Shown: positions 22,490 to 33,365 of the stretch, in pieces
How positions within the stretch are numbered: position 1 is the stretch's first letter
Layout of the letters: every line of letters begins with the position of its first letter
Source of the DNA: Owenia fusiformis
Lineage: Eukaryota > Annelida > Polychaeta > Sabellida > Oweniidae
Reading direction: 5' to 3'
Assembly (NCBI GenBank): GCA_903813345.2
Contig: CAIIXF020000004.1
Coordinates: 22,695,985 to 22,755,984, forward strand
DNA length: 60,000 nucleotides
Made by a program: the position numbers and the translations under genes
Notes under the pieces: model-generated
What the model was told of the DNA's origin: nothing
Database searches by the model: none
The model's input: the letters and a program-made list of their open reading frames with translations, nothing else

Positions 22490-22678
22490 CCTCACCTTTT
22501 CATATGCCTCACCTTTTTGATTTGCCTAACCTTTTTTTGTCTCACCTTTTCATGTTGCCTCACTTTTTCATTTTGCCTCACCTTCTTGATTTGCCTCACA
22601 TTTTCATTTTGCCTCACATTTTCGTTTTACCTCACCTTTTTCCTTTTGCCTCACATTTTTGATTTGCCTCGCCTGTTT
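22490..22678. repeat. 18-20 bp minisatellite TTTGCCTCACCTTTTNA
   Basis: About ten imperfect copies. The same core unit forms a larger array at 39232-39608, 17 kb away. The translated HLFILPHLF-like frames are artefacts of the 18 bp period. Confidence 0.88.
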
Positions 22679-23324
22679 TGGACCATGGCTGGCCCTGATT
22701 AACATATACATAGTATATGTAACAAGATATATATTGTGCCATAAACAACAAGCTGTTTAACTATTTTTATTTAATAAATTGACAATGCATTTCTATAAAC
22801 GCAAGAAGCTCTGATGTTTTCCAATGTGGTTTATTTACACCAAAGGAGCAGATCTTCCTCTTTGCCCAATATGATCCCGGAAACGAACAATCGTGGGAGG
22901 GTGATGAGAACATCTAATAGGGTTTTATTGACATTTAGCTAGCTTGCACCCATTAAAGGGGCAACAAGGACTGTAGAGTTAATTTCGAATTTTTTCTGAG
23001 CTATCAGGTCAATATTTGGCTTAACATCTTCTTTGACATACCTTTTTTCCTAAAATGTATGGACAAACTATCAATTTCAGCATTTAGAAGTGTAAATTCT
23101 TTGAAGATAATAAAAATATATGTTAGTCTTGATGAAATACCCAAACTTAAATATATTTTGACACTGGCCGATGATCGTTGAATGCCCCCCCCCCCCCCCT
23201 GCACTAATTGTTGCACCTTTAAAACACCAAGCTCCAAAAAACCGCACGAGATCATTAAGATCGTATTTGAGATCACCCAGAACCTATTCATATTTGAAAA
23301 ATGAAACAATGTCAACATCTGCCT

Positions 23325-23735
23325 GATTGTCAGTGGCACTACTTGTCATATACTGTCAGTGGTAATAATTGTCAGATATTATCAGTGGTACTAATTGTCA
23401 GACACTGTCAGTGGTACTAATTGTACTAATTGTCAGATACAATCAGTTGTACTAATTTTCAGATACTGTAAGTGGCACAAATTGTCAGATACTATCAGTG
23501 ATACTAATTGTCAGATACTGTCAGTTGCACAAATTGTCAAATACTATCAGTGGTACTAATTGCCAGATACTGTCAGTTGCACAAATTGTTAGATACTATC
23601 AGTGGTTCTAATTGTCAGATACTGTCAGTTGCACAAATTGTCAGATACTATCAGTGGTACTAATTGTCAGATACTGTCAGTGGCACAAATTGTCAGAAAC
23701 TATCAATAGTACTAATTGTCAGATCCTGCCAACAG
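23325..23735. repeat. 26 bp tandem array TCAGATACTGTCAGTGGTAC
   Basis: About 15 copies of a 26 bp unit related to AATTGTCAGATACTGTCAGT. Part of the array alternates GGTACTAAT and TGCACAAAT forms, giving a 52 bp higher-order period. No gene is associated with it. Confidence 0.88.
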
Positions 23736-23940
23736 TCGCATTAAATCGATGTTTGCTGTATTAGACACTCTTAAATTGGAGGGTTCTATGTTTGGGTAAC
23801 TCTGTACCAGAGTACACGTTTTTTCTTCTAAAGTGCAATGAAAGGTACAGTTTTTATTGACTGAAAAATACTATTTATCATACTAAAAGCACAATTCTTT
23901 ATTTTACTGAAAAGTACAATTAATATTTTAATGAAAAGTA

Positions 23941-25179
23941 CACAGGGAGATATGCTACACTCTCCTCCATAAGTTTGGCAACCTTAGCTTCCCCATTGAA
24001 CTACGTGTTAAAGCCTCTTTACCTTTGAATTTTTATTTACTTAACCTGCGATGAAATTACTTATACTATTGATGAAAACCTAACTTGACTTTATTTCCAA
24101 TACCTCCAAATTTTTTAAATTTTTTCCTCAATTACAGTAAGTCGAAAATTGATAATAAATTTGATGAATTTTTGAAAATCGACATTCCCATGTTAACCAA
24201 TGGGAAATGGTAGATTTGCCGCATGTCATACGACAGAATATCTATCCATCCGAGTCCTTGCAAAAAATACGTGTTAGGCAGGCAATTGAATTTGCTAACT
24301 TTATTTAACAAAGAATTAATATGTTTCTTCAGGTTCAACAAAGTTGTAGGGCTTTAGAGTCAAAATTATTTTTCAAAAAACTCTCCCATCGAAATAACAC
24401 AAGAGGCAAAAAAAAATTTCAAAAATGACTTTGAAGCGCTGTAACTTTAGTATTCATCAAATAAACTAAACACTTAGTGTACGAAAAAGTTAGACAATTC
24501 AATTTCTATATGAAAATATTTTTTGCTGAATCTTTTACTGAAAAGATATCCTGATTTCTGATTTGCCCTGAACTCTCCATTTCCCATTGGATTACATGGG
24601 AATGACGATTCTCAAAAATTCATCAACTTTATTTTTTTCGAGCAACTGTAATTAAGGAAAAAATTGAAAAATTGGAGGTATTGGAAATAAAGTCAAATTA
24701 CGTTTCCATCAATATTACAAGTTATTTCATCGCCGGTTAAGTAAATAAAAATTCAAAGGTAAAGAGGCTTTAACACGTAGTTCAATGGGGGAGCTAAGGT
24801 TGCCAAACTTATGTAGGGGAGTGTAATTACTCAATTAGTACTAAATTAACACTCTGGCAAAAGTTCACTCATGAGCACCCATGCCACCAGTGCTAATTTA
24901 GTACTAATTCATGATATGAGTACTCCTTTAGTGCTGAAAATAAATTTAATTAGTAGTAGTATCACTCCTGATATGAGTACTCATTTAGCGCTAAAAAATC
25001 AATGACATTACTGCTATTTTACCACTCATCATATGAGTACTCATTTAGTACTAAAACATGCAATAAATCAGTACTCATGTCATAAATGCTCATTTAGTAC
25101 TAATATTTACTGAAATGAGTACTCAATTAGCGTTAAAATGCCATGGGTACTATTTTAGTACTCGACATATCTCCCTGTG
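23941..25179. mobile_element. Element B: CACAGGGAGATATG-ended transposon with a nested insertion
   Basis: A perfect 14 bp terminal inverted repeat (CACAGGGAGATATG) bounds it. The part outside the nested element (23958-24823) is about 370 bp, filled with stuttered GAGTACTCATTTAGTACTAA motifs. Next to its right TIR it reads CGAGTACTAAAATAG in the inward direction, exactly as at the left end of element A, so the two copies lie in opposite orientations. Confidence 0.75.
23958..24823. mobile_element. About 870 bp palindromic TA-flanked element nested in element B
   Basis: Inverted arms of over 200 bp begin CACTCTCCTCCATAAGTTTG and end with a close complement, flanked by TA on both sides. It interrupts element B one base inside that element's terminal repeat. 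No coding capacity. Confidence 0.78.
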
Positions 25180-25400
25180 TGCAATTTCATTTCCTGGAGA
25201 ATATCATTTCTTTTTTACGGAGTACACTTCTATAATTTACTTAAGAGAACAAACTCATTTTACTGAAAATTACAATATTCATTTTACCGATTTTTTCATT
25301 GAGAGTACAATTTTCTTTTCATAAATCCATGAATCATGTTATCAATGATAAACAAATGGATCGGTTTGGCTGTTGATACTAAGAGGTTTATACTACATCT

Positions 25401-25463
25401 GATGAGTACTCAATTAGTGCTAAAATGCAATGATTAGTTTAGTACTCGGCATATATCCCTGTG
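25401..25463. mobile_element. Truncated relative of element A/B
   Basis: A short GAGTACTCAATTAGTGCTAA segment followed by the terminal repeat CATATATCCCTGTG, with one mismatch to the 14 bp terminus. Only one end remains. Confidence 0.65.
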
Positions 25464-26520
25464 TAGAAGGGATAGAAAGTGTGAAATCTAAGAAACAATC
25501 TTTTGAAAAATCATGCAAATGTTTCCTTAAATCCTGATTTTATATTCTGATGAAGAACTGAATAAAGAATAAACTTGTACGATCAAATACAAAAGTTGAT
25601 GAGAGCAAAAATATTTTTTATCGTTTATAATCTTAATTACTAAACTTGCCTCTATTCCTTCTCGTTCATTCCCTTGAATGAAGAACATTCAATAGAGTCT
25701 TTTCCATATAGCTTTGAAATCTCGTTAAAGTCTCGTTTTAATGAGATTTTAGGACATCTGCATTTTTAACCATTAAAGTCTATCATTTTCTTCTATTTGA
25801 TGGCATTTTTTAACTCTGTGTAAGATTATATGGAAATGTACCAGATTCCAATGGTGTTTTAAGTTGATCCAAATGGAGTTACTTGTTTAATCAAGAAATT
25901 AAATGGCTCTTGCCATAGGCTGCCATGTATTCTAGCCCTACAAACACCCATGATGCCATCCTTTTTTCCATTTATATGGAAAAGGGTCAATTGAGGTACA
26001 AGAAGAGGTACTATATAAATGATACATCATTTACAAATCTACAAATAAACATTATCATACCATAGGCTACTTGGTATTGCATTTACTTATTGCTCCAACC
26101 AGTCTACTTATATGTGTCAATATAATTAATTTTGGTCATGATTTATTATATTTTATATTATCTAATTCAATTATATTTTCACGAGAATACATATCATTCC
26201 AGAAACTGTTCAATCGCATTATCAGCATTACAATTATTGTATACATAATATAACGACTACTTTATGGTTCTTAAACTTATTGGTCCAATTACAAAGATAC
26301 TGCCATCTAGATGCGAATTTTAATGGAGATATTTTCGGGAGACAGTGGCACTGTATCGTAACATCAGTATCACGCCACGGTGATAAATAGTTTCCGCCTA
26401 CCAAGAGGACATCGGTGAAAATGACACAGGACTTACATTTACACTGTTACACGATCACTTAAATATTGATGATTTGATTATCAAATAAACAATGCGTATT
26501 TCTGATTCCAACACATCGTG

Positions 26521-26868
26521 CACAGGGAGATATGGCGAGTACTAAAATAGTAATTATGAATTTTAGCTCTTATTGAGTACTCATTTCAGTAAACATCAGT
26601 ACTAAATGAGCACTTATCACGACACGAGTACAGATTTATTGCATTTTTAGTACTAAATGAGTACTCATATAATGAGTGATAAAATAGCGCTAATTTCATT
26701 GATTTTTCATTACTCAATGAGTACTCATACATATGCCAAGTAGCCAGTAAGTACAAAATTAGTACTAAATTAGCACTAATAGCACGAGTGCTCATAAGCG
26801 CACTTTTGCCAGAGTGCTAATTTAGTGCTTATTTTGTACCAATTGAGTAATTGGCATATCTCCCTGTG
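26521..26868. mobile_element. Element A: intact 348 bp CACAGGGAGATATG-ended transposon
   Basis: Perfect 14 bp terminal inverted repeats. The interior is tandem variants of AGTACTCATTTAGTACTAAA in both orientations, rich in AGTACT palindromes. It is non-coding; the 69-codon ORF inside is repeat-derived. No clear target duplication is visible. Confidence 0.8.
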
Positions 26869-27146
26869 TATAATCATAAAAAATCAGAATAACCTGTCAC
26901 TCGTACCATCAACAGATTTGTTATAACTTTTTATTCTGTAAATATTCGAAAAAAATCTTCACATTATAACTGAATTGAGTACCACGTGTCATGCCGCTTA
27001 CTTTCGTATTTTTAAGAGAAAGGCTATCAAAGTCTGTCGATGGTACACATTTCATGCTGTTAAAAAATTTAAAAATGTGGTTGCTTTAAGGTTCATCCAT
27101 AAGAAACCAGCTCCTCAAGGACAGACGGTAAATCCTTAACATGTAT

Positions 27147-30100
27147 CTACCACAATGGCATTTGCGGGAAGGAGCCAGTGTGGATGCGAAGTTTACTTCC
27201 GTTATTTTCATAGTTAGCCCAGAAATAAACTTTCTTACTGACAAATTTGTTTGCTCCTAAGATCCCACATTCCATGAGAATTTGATACAAGGCCCTATTT
27301 TGGAACATGATGTCTAACTGAACAGTTTGATCGTAAAGGGACAATAATGCGTTTGGATCATGGTAGCTTTGTTCACTAAATGGTACAGACTGGATTTTGA
27401 CAACAAATCTATTGGTGGAACTTGGATCAGGCGGAGTCCCTTGAAAGAGCCCAATCAGAGATTTGTCAAAATTCCGGATACAAGAGTTCTTTCCACTGAA
27501 CTCGACGGGCGTTTTTGTGGTTTTCATATCTATGACAATGGAATAGTTGTCACGTATCACCTTGCATATTGGCTTGTGCTCACTCCAGTGTTTTTCTTGG
27601 CAATCCCTGCTACAGTACTGAACCACTTGACATCGCTTACATTTTTTTAAATTGCCTTTCCTCTGACAATTGGCACATATATCAAGGAGATCTCCCTGCA
27701 TGCTGCGCTGTACGTTATTATTTCGGAAAAGGTTCCTGTTTGTCACAATAGGTGGCGCTGAGTAAATAACCAGTTCATCACTAGGCATTCCAATTGCCAT
27801 TTTGACCTGTGAAGTTAAATATTTTTGTTTTGAATTTAACTCATCATCCACCTCTTCAATATGCAAAGCCGGGCCTGTTTGGTCTCTTATAGTGTTGCCA
27901 TCTACGAGGACTCTGGCGGAATAATTCCCCCCAACACGTATCCCTCCGCACTTATTGCGAAACATCTCATTTTCGCTAATATAGGCTGTAGTTCGTGTTT
28001 TTACAGATATCCCCCAAAACCAGTTTTCAAAGATTCTGTTCCCGATGATGCTGATGCGCCCCCCGTCGGTGGAAATTCCTCGCATCCCATTGTGTGCAAT
28101 TGTATTATTTCGTATGTCAGCTATACCAGAGAGATGAAATAAAATACCCTCTGTATGGTTATTCGTTATTGTATTTCCGATCACGCTACAATATGCCGCA
28201 TTTGGACCAATTGATATACCTTTTGTGTTGTTGCTTATATTACAGTTTGAGACAGTGACAGATCCGTAATTCCTAACTTCGATTCCGTGTGTCCTACTAC
28301 GCTCAAAGGAACTATTAGTTACTATTGCAGATGATCCCTCTCCATCTACAAGCAACCCTCCATTTCCTGATGGTGTACTTCTAAAGCGGCAGTTTTTCAC
28401 TATCGCTGATCCACCATTGACAATTTGCAACCCTACATACCCTGTATCTCCGACTGAAATTCTTTCTGGTCTACGATCTTGTTGGAAAGTGGCGGTGTCT
28501 GATTTCACCAACATTAACTCTTGACATTTTTTGGTAGATATTTCTTGACTTTGTCTCTGACAATGGGACCCTATAGGTGACCTACAACCCTTCCTTCCCT
28601 GACAGTAGGGATAGTCATCGCAACCAGGTCTTCCGTTTTCGAATGTGCAGTTGATAAAGGAAGTGGATATTCCTTGTCTAATTACCAACCCTTCTCCTTT
28701 AAAAACGATATTCTCAAAATGATACTCCTGCTTTTGAAGAACAAGATCAGACACAAGTGCTATGGCGCCTTCGATTATAAGCTCAACATGTTCTGATCTG
28801 CCCACAATCTGAAAACTTTCAGTGTAGTACATCGGTGTTTTGTAAGTGTTTGGCTTGAGTAAGTAAGTTGTGTACGGTGAATTGGCGCGCGACCCCCATT
28901 CACGTGTCAATGAGTCTGAATCGAATATCTCTCTAACTTTTATAATTGGGTAATATCTTCTTATCTTTTCCTCTAAGCATGTCTCTGGCTTTTTGTTAGT
29001 TGCCATCGCAGCAGCCGCATAACCCATTGATCTGGTATACATCCGCAGGTGGGTTTGGTTGATTTGATTTCTTGCCGTGTCTGCAGATGACACCATTGCA
29101 TTGGATGGTTGTATCAAAGAAAGGTCAAGGTCATTCTGCCATAAATGATAGAGAGCGTACGCTCGCCAACAATCTGCCTTCCAAGAGCCAGGATCAAGCT
29201 TCAAACATTTGTAAGAGTCTTCAAGACATTTTGTGTATTCATTGATTTTTATATAGCACAAGGCTCTATTGGAATATAACTGAGCTGGCTTTTTCTCAGC
29301 ATATCGAAGTGCATGTGTATAGCATTCAATGGCAGTATGATGATTGCCTCCTTTAAATGCTGTATTCCCCTCAAGTCTGAGACATTCAACCTTTGCGTCA
29401 TCGTAGTCAACGGGTGTATCTTTTGAGGTACATGCTTGAATATATTTCCGCTGCTCTTCCAAGAGAGGTATCTTAATATCTGTGTAAAATCTTCGATCAT
29501 CAGCGTGTAAGGCGCTTACATGGGCTAACATGGTGATCTTTTCTGTCTGTGCACACAGTGCTTCGGCTTGTCTTTGGTTGATGCTATGGAAAATAGAAGA
29601 ATCATATATTATTCTAAGTGTTGGTTCATTGATAAGTTTTGTATTACTGATCTTGTTATATTGCTTTGCATGATCTCTTAGCGAACATGCATGGAGGGCA
29701 AGACGAGACCAAAGGTACAAAGATCCGTTTAAATCAGATTCCTCTCTTCTTTCACCTGTGAGAATAGGCACAGGGCTATCAGTGCTCTTCAAAGCTTTGT
29801 TCAACATATTGATGGCCGATTCGAGGGTCTCTCGGTATGTTCCATCATTTCGCAGTTGGTCTCGTATAACCTCTTGTACAAGTCGATGAACTGTTAAAGA
29901 CACGGGTGTATTCTGCCTAAAAAGTGAGAACTTTGTAAGAATTGACAACGCCTCTTTTATCATGAAATCAGAGGATAAATTATCACGAATGTCATCATCT
30001 GCTATCGCAGGATCCCCTTCATTAATCACCTCTTGTGGGATATCATCGGCGTATAAAAATGCAGCAACATTCATAATCAAAGGCACTGTGTTCCCCATGT

Positions 30101-33100
30101 CTTCTTCGGACATTTCTTTAATGTAATCAAAGTTCATCTTCCATGTCATTTTAACAGTACCCCGTTCCACCGATGTAGACTCATGCGGCAACATTGCCTT
30201 GTTTCTCAGTACCTTAAGCTTAAGTTTTCTGAATGCTTTCAGATATTCCTCATACGGATACTTTCTATGCTTTATGAGGACCGCAGCTTGTTCTAATGCA
30301 AGAGGTAACTGTCCCAGTTCCTCCACAATTTGTTCCAGGCTTTCATCGAGAGGATACCCCGCTCTGTTGACCATGAACTGAATAGCCTCCTCGGCTGTGA
30401 ATGGCCCAACAGGAATGCACGATGCCTCATCAAGATTTAGATCTTCTTGCAGTACTATAGGCTCTCTTCTAGTAGTAACTACAATGTGACCTTTACTATC
30501 TCGCCTCCAGGAACCCATCAAAAGGGTCTTCATACCGTCACTCAGCTGAATCAGATCCAGATTATCAACGATGCATAACCATGGAGTTGTGATCCCTTTC
30601 AACCATTTGAGCACTGCATCGAGCTTTTGCTGGAAGTTATCAGCTTGAATTGACAGCTCTAAAGCAACTCTATTGACAGAGTTTTCAAATGTGTCTGATG
30701 TTTCAGCTGATATCCAGAACACACCTGAATAAAACTCGTTCATTTGCCACGCAACCTCATTCGCTAGAGTGCTTTTCCCACACCCACCGAGACCACACAA
30801 TCCAATAATTTGAAACTTATCACTACCCTCAAACCTCGACTTGATTAACCTCAATTCATTAACTCTACCAGAAAAAGTTTGATTTCGATCAGGCGCATCG
30901 AACCATGGTCCAGGGAACGGACTAGAGACCCTTGTTTCAACCTTATCTACCCTTGTGGTGAGTTCACCTAGATTTTTCTCAACATTAACCTGAAATGTTT
31001 GGTGACTGGTATCTAAATTTTCAACCCTTTTTACCACACTGTCTAATGATTCATTTGTTTTTCGGAACTGATCTGAGACAGCAACCTTTTCTTGGCTCAA
31101 CCTGTCATCAAATCTTTGTAATATTGTCGAGTTTTCCTGCACCTGGGTATTAAACTTCTCCATTTCGAGTTTTAGAGTATCACTAGTTAAATTAATTTCT
31201 GTTCTCAGTTGAACGATTTCTTCAATGGTCCCGAGATTGATACTGGCAAGTGTTTTGACTTCGTATTGGATTTTCTCACATAGCTTGGCGTCTACCCATG
31301 GCGTTGAGAAGAATCGTATACCTACAATTACACTATTCAGTTTACATTCATAACACTATGATTTTATAAGTAATTAGGTGTTATAAATGTAAGCACAAAG
31401 GCAATAAGGGTAAAGATCAAAAGTATTAAATTCAAATTATACTCTTTTTAGTTACTGTTGAAGAACAATCAAAGAAGAAGATCAAAACTTTAATATCTGT
31501 TAAAAGATGAATCATCCGGTTAAAGGCCCATTTCTGAATTGTTAAACAATATCAACAATTTATCAGATGGTGATATAATAGCTACATATTTTAAAGTTAC
31601 AGGGTGTTTCATACTGACTGTCACCCCCATTAAGTTATGTCCTTAGTAGTTAATCATGTTGTCTTAAACTGGATAACTGGATAGTTATACAGGGTGGGCC
31701 AAAAAAACGCCACTTTTTTCAAGACACTACAGCTTTTTTATTTTCCAACCTACATACCCCAAATTTTGCAGTTATATAGTGCCAAGGGTTCTTAGTTATA
31801 ATATAATGTAACAAGTCCTTCAACTTGGATTATATTTGATCTAAAAGGGAAGTTCAATTGGTCCGCCACCCTAATTGATGATATATTTTAGTTTTAGTCG
31901 CCTTGCTGATATTGCAGTATCAATGAAATGTTAGCTGAGTTTTTTTCAACCTGTCTTAATTGCCAGTTTTAGTTGAGCAATTTTCTAGATTGGGTGCCTT
32001 CATACAACCTCCTGGAGACCATCCCATACCCTATACATGCTGGGGTTTGCATCAGGACTATTAGCTTGGCGATCATCAGGCCGTATCAGTCCAGGAACAT
32101 TTTGCAAATTATGCTTATTTCTCATGGCACACCACATGTTTAAGTGAGACGCTGGTGACATATTTTATTCAAGTAAAAGTGTATACTTCATGATCCATGG
32201 CTAGTTTCAAGTTTCAAGTTTCATTTGGTATGCAAATTATGATTTGATATCAAAAATTAAAAAAGTTATAGCATTTTGAAAAAAGTGGCGTATTTTTGGC
32301 TCACTCTGTATAATGAGTATGGTCAAATATGACTAGAGTTGGCAATGGCTTAGAGGACGGTCATTGTGAAACACCCTGTATTCAAGGATTATTACCATCA
32401 TTTTGCCATTTTGTTAGCTCAGATAGGATTTTCTTTTCTTTCTCACTGGGTGATAATTGCAGACTTCGAATAAACTTTTCCATATTGGCAAAGGCGTCTA
32501 AATAGTACGACTCAGTCCAATTAGTAAAATCACAATGACCCCAGTCATTTCGAAACATACGAATGGTGTCTGCTATCGGCCGAACAATGCTCGGAAAGTC
32601 ATCCATTTGTATAATGAGATTAAGTAACGCAGAGGGGTCGCACGTTTCGTCGAATGCAGTGTATTTTGCCATTCCAAATCTCAAAAATAATTTTGAGAAA
32701 TCGACGTGGTTTTGAAGTTTGTGTACGTGCTGCTGTTTGTTCCACTGTACCAATGCATTATTGTTTATATTCCGATATTCAAGTGATTGTTTGTTCTTGT
32801 AAGACGTCATTCTGTGTAGTTGTGCAGACGTCAGGTTAGAAAATGCACGTTTTACTATTGGGTCGACGTACTGGCGAAGACAGGGTGCTATGGTATTATT
32901 TAATGTTATTCCAAATACGAGCCATCTTCGTTTCTCAGGAGACAATTGAAGATCGATGACCTCATCTAGAAGAATTAAAAACATAAAGTACTCAATAAGG
33001 TCAAAAAGAAATACCATTTTTCACATCAATCTATACAGGAACACACCCAGACATGAGGACAATTTGTTCGAAGTAGGAGTTAAACTGATCGTTTGGTCCC

Positions 33101-33365
33101 TGTTCACTAACAGTGTATAAAGTATAGAAATCTAATATACTTGGTAGTTAAATTTTGTGTTTATAACAAATTGTAGGCTATTTCCTTGGCCATTACATAT
33201 CTCACATGCAAGAGGTAGGAATGAGTCAGACGAGACAACTACCTCAGGCTATAATTCATATATTTCCTAGGGGTACCTACCTTTGTCATGTGGCGACGTG
33301 ATAAGCTTATGGATTGCTGAAGAGATTTCCAGTGGGTCCGAGCCTGGAATACAAGTGTCCGCCAT
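27147..33365 (-). CDS. HEPN / NB-ARC / TPR / beta-helix / MYND STAND protein (1609 aa, three exons)
   Basis: Exons 33281-33365, 32396-32965 and 27147-31321 join in phase (introns both phase 1). Order by residue: a DZIP3-like HEPN domain (about 35-200) with RNDWGH at 167-172, the Rx4H pattern of active HEPN RNases; coiled coil (about 225-350); NB-ARC ATPase with Walker A GLGGCGKST near 395-403, Walker B LCIVDNLD near 467-474, HIVVTTRR near 497, LGQLPLAL near 554 and an MHD-equivalent VHRLVQ near 696; TPRs (about 862-946); right-handed beta-helix repeats (about 1036-1376); MYND zinc finger (1434-1471, C-x2-C pairs and HWSEHKPIC); and a C-terminal domain I do not recognise (1472-1609). By analogy with other STAND proteins it should be a cytosolic ligand-triggered switch with an RNase or scaffold effector; this is inference. 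The giant third exon suggests a retrogene-like or recently assembled origin. A likely polyadenylation signal on the minus strand lies near 26945. Domain limits were judged by eye. Confidence 0.85.
31600..32378. mobile_element. Outer 779 bp TA-flanked MITE in STAND intron 2
   Basis: Termini CAGGGTGTTTCA and complement, flanked by TA on both sides, with the similarity extending to a CTGACTGTC/GGACGGTCA block. Its right end is only 17 bp from the exon 2 boundary, so the donor and the element are nearly in contact. It hosts a second MITE. Confidence 0.8.
31690..32308. mobile_element. Inner 619 bp TA-flanked MITE nested in the outer one
   Basis: Termini CAGGGTGGGCCAAAAAAACG and an imperfect complement ending GGCTCACTCTG, flanked by TA. 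Its AAAGTGGCG-type subterminal sequence also matches in inverted orientation. It has no transposase. Confidence 0.8.
32396..32965 (-). CDS. Exon 2 of the STAND gene, DZIP3-like HEPN domain
   Basis: 190 codons. It opens after a TTTTTAATTCTTCTAG acceptor, so an in-frame ATG at 33017 is intronic, and it closes at a GTAATA donor. It encodes an all-helical segment with LSPEKRRWLVFGITLNN, the LRFGMAKYTAFD motif typical of DZIP3-type HEPN, and the RNDWGH motif. The flanking exon 1 adds only 28 residues starting MADTCIPG. Confidence 0.82.

Larger units (their letters stand above)
20732..27146. other. 6.4 kb gene-free interval between MBLAC1 and the STAND gene
   Basis: Contains no convincing exon on either strand. 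It is made of MITEs, two minisatellites, a 26 bp tandem array, a 14-base poly-C run near 23187, a LINE-like tail at 22205, and a family of CACAGGGAGATATG-ended elements. These are listed separately. The stretch 25470-26510 is plain AT-rich sequence in which I see nothing. Confidence 0.6.

Noticed and set aside
23187-23200. Poly-C run (and poly-G runs near 53221 and 53513) as functional G4 elements
   Set aside because: Single homopolymer runs, prone to assembly error, with no nearby feature.
32965-33017. Start of the HEPN reading frame at 33017
   Set aside because: The stretch before 32965 is a pyrimidine-rich intron end with a TCTAG acceptor, and exon 1 at 33281-33365 supplies a better start in phase.
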